Shown: positions 24,539 through 31,813 of the stretch, piece by piece
Position numbering within the stretch: position 1 is the first letter of the stretch
How the letters are laid out: every line of letters begins with the position of its first letter
Assembly: GCA_945875845.1 (NCBI GenBank)
Contig: CAMCMB010000075.1
Coordinates: forward strand, 1 to 35,897
Origin: Pirellula staleyi DSM 6068
Lineage (GTDB): Bacteria; Planctomycetota; Planctomycetia; Pirellulales; Pirellulaceae
Direction of reading: 5' to 3'
DNA length: 35,897 bases
Notes under the pieces: generated by a model
The model's database searches: none
The model's input: only the letters and a program-made list of their open reading frames with translations
Told to the model about the DNA's origin: nothing
Program-made: the position numbers and the translations under genes

Positions 24539-25309
24539 ATGTCTGATTCTACGGCAAATGCGGCAGCAAACGATGCAGGCAATTACGCTACTTCATCCAA
24601 TGTTTTTGTGAGCAACACAAGGTGGGTGCTGGCGATTTCGCTGGTTGGATTGTTGGCTTGGTACGGCTTTACCTATCCACCGAAGTATTGGACCGTTCCA
24701 GATGAACTTGCAGATGTTGGCGCACTGAGTCCCAAGGAAGATATCGCTAAGCTAAACGCCGCGATGAATGCAAATGCGTGGAAGAATTCGCTGATGAAAT
24801 ACGGTATTGCAGGCTCATTAATCGGATTGGTCGGTTTCTTTCTGTTGGGTAAGCCAGGTGGGACGATAGGCTCCGGAATCGTAGTTTTGGTTGCGGGAGT
24901 CCTCTTTGGACTAGCCGCTGGAGCAGTCGGTTTGGTAACTCGACGCTATCTGGACCTCGAATATCCGATTCCTTTGATTTCACTGGAATCTCGACCCCTG
25001 CTTTGCGATATGATTTTGTTTTCAATCGTGAGTATTCTTCTCGTCATGCCTATCTTTCTATGGTTGATTCTTCATCGAGAATCGACCGTTCGAATGAAAG
25101 CATTTTCCGCCCCATTGGCTGGTCTTTTAGCGGGAATCGTTGTGCCAGTGGTTGGCGCTATTGTCCTGCCAGGAAATACCAATACAAGTTCCTTCCCATT
25201 CGCCTCAGTTACTTTGAACTTGCTATGGTTTGTATGTCTCTCCGTTTTTGTTATTTTGGCCTTTTTTGGCCTCAAACGCAAAGATCCAACAGCACTTCCC
25301 ATCAATTAA
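24539..25309 (+). CDS. Uncharacterised six-helix membrane protein
   Basis: A 256-residue integral membrane protein with no family I can name. After a polar, Ala/Asn/Ser-rich 27-residue N-terminus it shows about six hydrophobic segments (28-45, 86-104, 110-133, 155-178, 190-210 and 222-244). Between segments 1 and 2 lies an extracytoplasmic or cytoplasmic loop of 40 residues with YPPKYWTVPDELADVG. Gly-rich packing is evident in segments 3 and 5. No CxxCH, quinone-site or transporter signature is obvious. ATG at 24539 with AAGGA about ten bases upstream is preferred over the ATG at 24518. The next gene starts 25 bp after its stop, so they are likely coupled. Confidence 0.68.
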   Translation: MSDSTANAAANDAGNYATSSNVFVSNTRWVLAISLVGLLAWYGFTYPPKYWTVPDELADVGALSPKEDIAKLNAAMNANAWKNSLMKYGIAGSLIGLVGFFLLGKPGGTIGSGIVVLVAGVLFGLAAGAVGLVTRRYLDLEYPIPLISLESRPLLCDMILFSIVSILLVMPIFLWLILHRESTVRMKAFSAPLAGLLAGIVVPVVGAIVLPGNTNTSSFPFASVTLNLLWFVCLSVFVILAFFGLKRKDPTALPIN

Positions 25310-25334
25310 ACGGTAGGAAGTGAGGGGGGCCAGG

Positions 25335-26645
25335 ATGCGCAACGTTTGTAAGCTCGCCATCGCAACGCAAATGTTATTGGCTTGTGGTGGCTGTCGCGAT
25401 TCGAAATCCACTGCAGATCGAGCAAGTGTAGTCGCCAAGGAACGGATTTCGGACATTATCAATAGTCCAACTTCAGCGGTAAATGATTCCTCTGCGGCAG
25501 TCGTTCCGTCCGCAAATGCAATCGACGAAATTCCGCAAGGAAAAAGTTACCGTCTTGCTGTGGCTGCAGTCGACCGCGGTGATTTTGCCGAAGCGGATCG
25601 TGTTCGTGTTGAGTTATCCACCGATTCTCAATACAACGTTTTGGCGACAGCGATCACGGCATTGATCCTTACCAAACAAAACAAGTTAGACGAAGCCATG
25701 CGGGCCGCAGAACAGATTTCAACGGTTCCGGTGATGCAGGGCGAGTCGTACGTCATCGCCGGAGAAATTTTTCAACGCCAGAATCGATTGGACAATGCCA
25801 TCGGTGCCTTCGAAAGCGGTTTGAAGTTAGATCCAAACCATGCGAGAGCGCATCGATTGCTTGGCACGACATACTATGACACTGGAGCGATGCGATTTGC
25901 GACGGATCATCTTCGCAAAGCTGCCGAGCTCGACCCGTCGGATGTCAATTCCTTATTGCTTTCCGAGCGGATTTTTCAGGACTATGAGCAATACGAAGAA
26001 GCGATTCGCGATTGTCGGACTCTACTCACGCGTGCGGTGAGCGAGGATTCCAAGAATTTCATGCGAATCAAGTTAGCAGAGTGTCTGTTGGCGATTCGGC
26101 AATTGGACCAAGCTCGTGAGGCGCTTCAAGATTGCCCAGATTCGCTGCGAGTGACTGCCACTCGCGCAGCTATCGAAGAATCGGCGGGGAACACTTCTGA
26201 GGCTCTGAAACTAGCTGAGTCGGTACTGGAACGCGTACCGAATGATCGAATGACAGGGTTGATTGTGGGAAGAATCCTGGTCGTTCGTCGCGACTGGATT
26301 CCCGCGATTTCCCTTCTCAAACGAATGACCGATTCCTCTCCATACGACCACGAATCGCGACTCTTATACGGTCGTGCTCTAGTGGGTTCCGGGGCAAAGG
26401 ATGAGGGTGAACAGCAGATTCAACAGGCCACCGAACTCAAGAACACCTTTCTAAAATTCGCGGACCTGCATCAAGACGCCATCGTGCGTCCGGACGATGC
26501 CGCTCTCAGAGTCGAAATTGGCCGTATGGCGGAACAACTTGGTAAACTCAACCTGGCAAAGCAATGGTATCGTGCCGCTTTGGGACTGGACAACCAAAAC
26601 ACGGACGCGCGCTCTGCCCTCGAGCGGCTCGCGGGCAATCGATAG
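25335..26645 (+). CDS. TPR lipoprotein of the cytochrome cluster
   Basis: A 436-residue exported lipoprotein. The type II signal peptide MRNVCKLAIATQMLLACGGC offers Cys17 (LLAC, ideal lipobox) or Cys20. After a Ser/Ala/Asp-rich linker of about 60 residues, tetratricopeptide repeats run almost to the C-terminus. Clear units include DNAIGAFESGLKLDPNHARAH with LGTTYYDTG, then MRFATDHLRKAAELDPSD, and KLNLAKQWYRAALGLDNQN at the end. TPR arrays mediate protein-protein contact, so this is a plausible scaffold for the cytochromes; direct evidence is absent. ATG at 25335 is preferred to the GTG at 25320. It is the last gene of the plus-strand cluster. Confidence 0.83.
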   Translation: MRNVCKLAIATQMLLACGGCRDSKSTADRASVVAKERISDIINSPTSAVNDSSAAVVPSANAIDEIPQGKSYRLAVAAVDRGDFAEADRVRVELSTDSQYNVLATAITALILTKQNKLDEAMRAAEQISTVPVMQGESYVIAGEIFQRQNRLDNAIGAFESGLKLDPNHARAHRLLGTTYYDTGAMRFATDHLRKAAELDPSDVNSLLLSERIFQDYEQYEEAIRDCRTLLTRAVSEDSKNFMRIKLAECLLAIRQLDQAREALQDCPDSLRVTATRAAIEESAGNTSEALKLAESVLERVPNDRMTGLIVGRILVVRRDWIPAISLLKRMTDSSPYDHESRLLYGRALVGSGAKDEGEQQIQQATELKNTFLKFADLHQDAIVRPDDAALRVEIGRMAEQLGKLNLAKQWYRAALGLDNQNTDARSALERLAGNR

Positions 26646-26707
26646 ATTTGCTATCGGTTTGTCAATCGAAAAGGGAAGCAAGAGATTCTTTCCATTGCCA
26701 ACCTCTT

Positions 26708-26748
26708 AGCGACTCAGCGACTCAGCCTTTCAGCCACTCAGCCACTCA
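26708..26748. repeat. Short GACTCAGC-type direct repeats
   Basis: Five or so near-copies of an 8-9 base unit (GACTCAGC, CACTCAGC, TTTCAGC) in direct order lead straight into the first REP unit. They have no coding value. Confidence 0.6.
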
Positions 26749-26901
26749 GCCCGGAGGGCAACACATCTCTGCCGGTGGCATGAGCCACCGGACTGATGTT
26801 AAAACAATGCCGAAAGCCCGGAGGGCGACACATCTCTGCCGGTGGCATGAGCCACCGGACTGATGTTAAAACAATTCTGAAAGCCCGGAGGGCGACACAT
26901 C
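26749..26901 (+). repeat. REP-like palindrome array, 67-bp period, upstream of the RAYT pseudogene
   Basis: Two full units and a partial third start at 26749, 26816 and 26883. Each unit has a small palindrome GCCCGGAGGGC, then a spacer, then a strong 8-bp stem (CCGGTGGC, ATGA, GCCACCGG), and ends with ACTGATGTTAAAACAAT. This two-palindrome structure is typical of REP elements mobilised by RAYT transposases. The array stops 31 bp before the transposase ATG. Confidence 0.82.
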
Positions 26902-26932
26902 CAATTTCGCATTCAAGGAGTCTCTATTCACG

Positions 26933-27392
26933 ATGTCATCTCATCAACAACTCCTCTACCACATTGTCTTCAGCACGAAAGAGCGGCGGCTATTACTTCG
27001 GGATGATAGATTCAGAGAAAGCGTTTGGCGATACATGGCTGGTGTCGCCAGCAACTTGGAGGGGCACGCGCTGCGGATAGGCGGCTACTATGACCATGCG
27101 CACCTATTGGTTCGCATCCCCGCGAAAATCTCAGTGGCAGACTTTGTCAGGCAGCTTAAAGCGAACTCAAGCAAACATATCAATGAGGAAAACAACTCCA
27201 TTTTGAAGTTCCATTGGCAGGATGGTTATGGTGCATTCACTGTGAGTCGTGAGTCGTTCCAAAGTCGATGCGGTATTGGCCTACATCGACGGTCAATTGG
27301 AACACCATCGCAAACGAACATTTCAAGAGGAGTACTTGAAGATGCTTGCAGATCATGAGGTTGATTATGACCTTCAATATCTTTGGGAATAG
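26933..27392 (+). pseudogene. REP-associated tyrosine transposase (RAYT, IS200-like), frameshifted
   Basis: The first part encodes a normal Y1/IS200-like transposase: HIVFSTKERR near the N-terminus and the HUH motif in YDHAHLLVRI near 60-69. DFVRQLKANSS and FHWQDGYGAFTVS follow. Then GTGAGTC is present twice in tandem (27242-27248 and 27249-27255). This 7-bp duplication shifts the frame, giving a 141-residue product with an unrelated tail that ends at 27358. Removing one copy restores a 150-residue protein ending at 27392, including the catalytic-Tyr segment YIDGQLEHHRKR and the tail DYDLQYLWE. The broken product lacks that Tyr and so should be inactive. AAGGAG lies upstream of the ATG. REP arrays flank it on both sides. 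Confidence 0.88.
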
Positions 27393-27394
27393 TT

Positions 27395-27613
27395 CCGGTG
27401 GCTGACGCCACCGGCATGGATATGTCGCCCTCCGGGCTTGGGCTCAACAAGACCGCTTCCGGTGGCTGACGCCACCGGCATGGATATGCCGCCCTCCGGG
27501 CTTGGGCTCAACAAGAGCGCTTCCAAAGCCCGGAGGGCGACAAATCTCTGCCGGTGGCGTGAGCCACCGGACTGATGTTAAAGCAATGCTGAAAGCCCGG
27601 AGGGCGACACAAT
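27395..27613 (-). repeat. REP-like palindrome array downstream of the RAYT pseudogene
   Basis: Two inverted units start with CCGGTGGC at 27395 and 27459 (64-bp period; stem CCGGTGGC, TGAC, GCCACCGG, then GCCCTCCGGGC). They are followed by one unit in forward orientation at 27528-27594 (67 bp, like the left array) and a partial one from 27595. The inverted units differ in linker (GCTTGGGCTCAACAAGA) from the forward type, so two REP subfamilies meet here. Confidence 0.8.
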
Positions 27614-27633
27614 CGACCTCGACCACTCAGTGC

Positions 27634-29880
27634 CTACAATCCATGCTCGCCAAGCCACTTGGCTATTTCATCCGCTGCGGCTGCATTCATGCGCCGCGCA
27701 ATCAACAGCCCATGTTGGCCCACGCTGCTAGCTGCTTCCGATTCGCCCAATGCGACATGGATCTCAGCCAGCATCATGAGATCTCCCAAGCTTTCATATC
27801 GTGTTAATTCACATAACCGTTTCGCGTGAGGCAAGGCTTCTCGAAACTTCCCATCCGCCAAGTACAACTCGCACAAACCACGATGAGCTTCGACTTGACG
27901 TGGATCGATTTGAACTGACAGATTCCAATGTTCCATTGCTTCCGAAATTCGATTTGCTTTTCTTAACACTTGTCCCCAAAGCAAATGAAGTTTTGAATTG
28001 TAAGGTTCGATCGAGTCGGCCGTACTGTAGTGTTTGTCTGCCGCGTCCAAGTCGCCCGATACGAACGCTAAACGAGCCAGCATGGAATGGCCATATTGGT
28101 CATCTGGGTCCAATTGGTTCGCTCGGTTCAAATTCTCTTTCGCTAGCTCGAACAGTCCACGTTTCGCGTAGAGCGTTCCCAATCGTCCGTATGCTTCCGC
28201 TAACGTAGGCTTGATTTTGAGTAAACTCTGAAATGCTTCGATCGCTTGAGTGTCTTTATTCTGAACCATCAATCGATTTCCCTTGGCTAACAGAGCATCA
28301 TACTCGGTCTGGACTTGAACGACACGGCGAAGTTCGGTTCGAGTCACAGTATTATCCGAGTCGATTCGCAAGGATTCGCGAAGTGCTGCAATCGCGCCGG
28401 TGAAGCGGAATTGCGACAGGCAGGTCTTGGACTCCGCTGCCCAATGATCGACGAGCCAATTTCGTTCTTGGCGTGCAGCCTCAGCAGTTTGCTCTGGATT
28501 TTCGTTGGATTGCAGATGGTTTTCCAACAGCAATTCGTGTGTCGCGACGGGATCAATCGAGATATTGTGCTTGGAACGACGGATCGGAGGTACGTATGAG
28601 TCGTCAACCAAGTCGAAATTGACATTCACCTTAACATACTTTCGCATATGACACTCAGAGCACTTTTCCCTAACCGCTGTGGGAAGCTTCGATTGCTCAC
28701 CGCAATTTTCGTGGGTATGGCACTGCAAACAGCTATCGTGGAAACGCTCACCCACCGGCTCAGCAGTCTTGTGCGGATCGTGGCAAGTGATGCAGGTCAT
28801 CTCACTGTTTTGAAAGCACTTCGACTGCCTCAGGGACTTGATTTGATTGGCCACATGGTCGTCCTCGCTATACGGCGGTTCGGCAAAGCGGTAGTGCTTC
28901 TCCAATTCGTCGCCAGGGCGGTACGAAAGGGCTGGACCGCGATGGCGAATGGCGTTGCTGTGGCACTGCGTACAGACTTCGATCAGTCGCTCACGTGGCA
29001 ACCCGCCGGGATAGACAATACCCTGAGATACTTTCGCTTCGGGATTCTTCTGATGAAATTCTACGTGGGATTGGCCCGGACCATGGCACCTTTCACAGGT
29101 GACACCCAGCAACATGTCTTTTCGACGATAGACGTTGGTGGTTCCAGGGATATGTTGAAACCAAGTATTATGGCACTCAAAACATCGCAACGTTAATTCC
29201 CTGGCTCGATCGCCGGTCGCATCCCGGTCAAAACCACTTGCCCCCCAACAGTCCTTGGCATAGACCCATGCTACAGGCAACTCCCACATGGACTCATCTG
29301 GACGCCATGACAAATAGACTTCATCGGAAATCGGGTTCGCACCATAGATCAGATCGATCGACGATTCGAGCCGTCGCGTTCCATTGGCGCTTGGTTCAAT
29401 AGTCGCTTGTACCAGTTTATTACCGCGCACAAACGTCTGAAACTCGACAGGATCACCCTCCCGCCGAAAACTCCCCAGGCCTTTTTCGAAACCGCGTGCG
29501 AGCGAGTCGACGTCTGGAACGCGGCAAGTGCGGAAATGGCTTGTCGGCATGCACTCTTCCACACGCTCGCGATGGCATTCCGAACAAGCCTGTGGACCGA
29601 CGTAGCCCGGATTTGGGATGTTGGGTGGCACGAATTGGGTGATCTGGAGCGGTGAACCTTTTCTCGACGGCTCTTGGCGAGCCGAATCGGAGGGAGCGGT
29701 AGACGTCGCGCCCGACGTTTGTACTGGCTTGGCTGGTGTTCGATTGCAGGCGACAAACCAAGGGCTGCCAAGGAGACACAGTATCAACAGCCAAGCAGAC
29801 GGTATCGTCCTATTAATTAGTAACCCGACGCGTGAGCGAGGGATTGCAGTCGGCTCCTCGCTTACGCGTCGCGTTACCAT
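27634..29880 (-). CDS. Heptaheme c-type cytochrome fused to TPR repeats, lipoprotein
   Basis: A 748-residue exported protein. A type II signal peptide ends in WFVAC, with lipid-anchored Cys45. Seven CxxCH motifs begin at residues 99, 233, 262, 303, 363, 384 and 407: CSECH, CFECH, CERCH, CTQCH, CITCH, CLQCH, CSECH. Hemes 2-4 and 5-7 match the spacing of the two octaheme cytochromes across the gap, while heme 8 is absent. TPR units follow from about residue 480 (AIEAFQSLLKIKPTLAEAYG, LGTLYAKRG, ELAKENLNRANQLDPDD, and more). The ATG at 29880 lies at the edge of a palindromic repeat that encodes much of the n-region; the frame runs on to 30159 but overlaps the upstream gene. Last gene of the minus-strand cluster. 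Confidence 0.87.
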   Translation of the reverse strand: MVTRRVSEEPTAIPRSRVGLLINRTIPSAWLLILCLLGSPWFVACNRTPAKPVQTSGATSTAPSDSARQEPSRKGSPLQITQFVPPNIPNPGYVGPQACSECHRERVEECMPTSHFRTCRVPDVDSLARGFEKGLGSFRREGDPVEFQTFVRGNKLVQATIEPSANGTRRLESSIDLIYGANPISDEVYLSWRPDESMWELPVAWVYAKDCWGASGFDRDATGDRARELTLRCFECHNTWFQHIPGTTNVYRRKDMLLGVTCERCHGPGQSHVEFHQKNPEAKVSQGIVYPGGLPRERLIEVCTQCHSNAIRHRGPALSYRPGDELEKHYRFAEPPYSEDDHVANQIKSLRQSKCFQNSEMTCITCHDPHKTAEPVGERFHDSCLQCHTHENCGEQSKLPTAVREKCSECHMRKYVKVNVNFDLVDDSYVPPIRRSKHNISIDPVATHELLLENHLQSNENPEQTAEAARQERNWLVDHWAAESKTCLSQFRFTGAIAALRESLRIDSDNTVTRTELRRVVQVQTEYDALLAKGNRLMVQNKDTQAIEAFQSLLKIKPTLAEAYGRLGTLYAKRGLFELAKENLNRANQLDPDDQYGHSMLARLAFVSGDLDAADKHYSTADSIEPYNSKLHLLWGQVLRKANRISEAMEHWNLSVQIDPRQVEAHRGLCELYLADGKFREALPHAKRLCELTRYESLGDLMMLAEIHVALGESEAASSVGQHGLLIARRMNAAAADEIAKWLGEHGL

Positions 29881-29906
29881 CGCGTGGCACGAGCGTCCCG
29901 CTCGTG
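29821..29906. repeat. Palindromic repeats spanning the start of the heptaheme cytochrome gene
   Basis: CGACGCGTGAGCGAGG at 29826-29841 pairs with CCTCGCTTACGCGTCG at 29856-29871 (one G-T pair), making a 16-bp stem whose arms are translated as the first residues of the cytochrome. A second hairpin, CACGAGCG, TCC, CGCTCGTG, lies at 29888-29906 in the 43-bp spacer to the CRTAC1 gene. Both are of dispersed planctomycete repeat types. Confidence 0.7.
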
Positions 29907-29923
29907 AATCCCTGGGCGAGACG

Positions 29924-31642
29924 CTATGGCGATTCAATGATGGTGCATTGCTTTTCGTTGCTCGAAACCACATAGTCCACCTCCTTTCCGGACGGCCAAA
30001 CAATTCGGATTTTTTGTGGGTCTTCGGACGAATTACCCGTAAGCCAAACTCGCGGCTCGGAACTCGACAGGTAACTTCCTCCTCCATTTTGCATCGCGAT
30101 GCGTTGATCGGATAGGTGTAATACAGCTCCGATCGCGTTTCGATTGGACCCCCTGCCAATCAACCGAACTTTCGTAGCTGGCTTATTGGTTCCTACATGT
30201 CCTTTCAACACAGACACAGGTTCTTCCAAATGAGAAACGATGAGATCCAAAATGCCATCTCCGTCTAGGTCCGCGCTAGCAAGTCCACGTCCAGTGTGAC
30301 CGGAACGAAAATAACCGTCCGCAAATTGCACGCGCGAAAAGTGTCCATTGTTGTTTTCCAATAGCAACGGCAGTTGCTTGAAGGGCGTATTCGGAGAGGC
30401 ATACGAGACATGCCCGTTGGATACGATCAAGTCGAGATCACCGTCGAGGTCATAGTCGATCGCAACGGTTCCAAAACCGACAAAACTGCCGTCGAAGGCG
30501 GCAAACCCGCTTGCCCGGCTCACATTCGAAAACAAGTTTCCACCATCGTTTCGATATAGCCCAAATAATTCTCTCTCGAAGTTGACGACCCACAGATCAG
30601 GTAGCCCATCTTGATTCGCATCAAATACCAAAGTCCCCATACTACCCGTGCTAAAGCCGCGTTCATCACCTGCCACCCCAGAAAGGACCGCCGTTTCTTG
30701 AAAGTGACCCTTGCCATCGTTGATATAAAGAAAATTGTCGGTGGTGTCGTTGGCCACGTACAAATCCACATCGCCATCTAGGTCGATATCGCTGGCAGCA
30801 ACTCCGAGTCCCTTGCCATCGGCCCTAAGCCCAACCTGTTGATCCGCTCTCCGAAATCCGCCTTCGCCATTGCCAAAGTAGATGGCATGCCCGACGGCAG
30901 AAAAGTCGCGCGGTGCACAGACTTCGCGAGGCACATTGCCCCCCGCACACACGGGATGATTGTTCCAGGACCAATTCACATAGTGGGCCACGTACACGTC
31001 CAACACTCCATCTCGATCGAAATCCGCCCAGGCTAAACTGGAACTCCACGGGTGCTCGGGATGTGTCACCAGCGTGGGCATCTTGAGGAACGTACCGTCC
31101 CCTTGATTGTGAAACATCTGCACGCCGCCGTAGCCACTTATTGCTACATCCTCAAAACCATCGTTGTCAAAATCCGCAGGGTAAATGCCATGCGTATAGA
31201 AATCAGCCGCCCTGACACCGGCCAACTCCGTCACGTCGGTGAAATGCAATTGCCCACCGTTTCGATAAAGGCCACACGAACGACCAACCACCTGCTTGTT
31301 GTCGAGCGTTCCACCTCCAGCAAAGAGCAGGTCGGGCAGGCCATCGAGGTCATAGTCAAATGCACCCACGCCCCCACCAAGCGATTCGATGATCGCAAAC
31401 TCTCCCGCCGACCGACCTGAACTGAAGCGGAAATCAATTCCCGTATGGTTGACCTCTTCAAACCAAGCTTTCTTGTCGTTTAGGTTTTTTGGCATTGGAT
31501 CGACCGAAGTTGTCGAAACGTTCCCAGGATCCGTCGATGCACTCGGAACGTCGGGCCCGCTCTTCGCGGCTTTGCTGTCCGTCGAGGAATTGGGTCGTTG
31601 GCAGCCCAGGGTAACCGCCATCACCACAGTCAATACCACCAT
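29924..31642 (-). CDS. CRTAC1 family lipoprotein (FG-GAP/VCBS repeats, ASPIC/UnbV C-terminus)
   Basis: A 572-residue lipoprotein: MVVLTVVMAVTLGC with lipobox Cys14, then a Ser/Thr/Asp linker. The beta-propeller holds repeated calcium-type FG-GAP motifs such as DYDLDGLPDLLFAGGG, DFDNDGFEDVAISGYGG, DFDRDGVLDVYVAHY, DIDLDGDVDLYVAND, DANQDGLPDLWVVNF, DYDLDGDLDLIVSNG and DLDGDGILDLIVSH. The C-terminal ASPIC/UnbV domain has NAIGAVLHL and IRIVWPSGKEVDY. The family is extracytoplasmic, adhesive or scaffold-like, with no enzyme function known. AGGAGG ends three bases before the ATG at 31642; the frame extends to 31813 through intergenic repeats and is not used. It lies 43 bp before the heptaheme gene and is a paralogue of the gene upstream. 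Confidence 0.88.
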   Translation of the reverse strand: MVVLTVVMAVTLGCQRPNSSTDSKAAKSGPDVPSASTDPGNVSTTSVDPMPKNLNDKKAWFEEVNHTGIDFRFSSGRSAGEFAIIESLGGGVGAFDYDLDGLPDLLFAGGGTLDNKQVVGRSCGLYRNGGQLHFTDVTELAGVRAADFYTHGIYPADFDNDGFEDVAISGYGGVQMFHNQGDGTFLKMPTLVTHPEHPWSSSLAWADFDRDGVLDVYVAHYVNWSWNNHPVCAGGNVPREVCAPRDFSAVGHAIYFGNGEGGFRRADQQVGLRADGKGLGVAASDIDLDGDVDLYVANDTTDNFLYINDGKGHFQETAVLSGVAGDERGFSTGSMGTLVFDANQDGLPDLWVVNFERELFGLYRNDGGNLFSNVSRASGFAAFDGSFVGFGTVAIDYDLDGDLDLIVSNGHVSYASPNTPFKQLPLLLENNNGHFSRVQFADGYFRSGHTGRGLASADLDGDGILDLIVSHLEEPVSVLKGHVGTNKPATKVRLIGRGSNRNAIGAVLHLSDQRIAMQNGGGSYLSSSEPRVWLTGNSSEDPQKIRIVWPSGKEVDYVVSSNEKQCTIIESP

Positions 31643-31651
31643 CCACCTCCT

Positions 31652-31759
31652 GGTTATCGGGCTCTGCCCGGTAACCCGATGGCCTCCAAGTCCGTGCGCA
31701 ATTCGCCGTAGGATGGACTGCCAGTCCGTCCGAAAAAAGACGAACTGGCAGTCCATCCT
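31652..31759. repeat. Two hairpins in the leader of the downstream CRTAC1 gene
   Basis: GGTTATCGGGC, TCT, GCCCGGTAACC (31652-31676) forms an 11-bp stem with one mismatch, directly upstream of the AGGAGG site of the minus-strand gene. AGGATGGACTGCCAGT (31710-31725) pairs perfectly with 31744-31759 around an A-rich loop; an inner CGTC/GACG adds to the stem. Both lie in the 171-bp gap between the two CRTAC1 genes, so they may reduce or tune expression of the second half of the operon. Confidence 0.68.
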
Positions 31760-31813
31760 GCGTTTCGCAAAACCGCATATTATTTGGTGACATTCCCTTA
31801 GAATTGGTGTCAT

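Noticed and set aside
26749-27613. Regularly spaced palindromes that resemble a CRISPR array
   Set aside because: The segments between palindromes are conserved instead of unique, units are 64-67 bp with changing orientation, and no cas genes are present. They fit REP elements.
29881-30159. N-terminal extension of the heptaheme cytochrome frame to 30159
   Set aside because: It overlaps the CRTAC1 gene by more than 200 bp and lies before a complete lipoprotein signal peptide.
31643-31813. N-terminal extension of the CRTAC1 gene to 31813
   Set aside because: The extra residues are translated intergenic hairpins; the lipoprotein signal peptide begins at 31642 beside AGGAGG.
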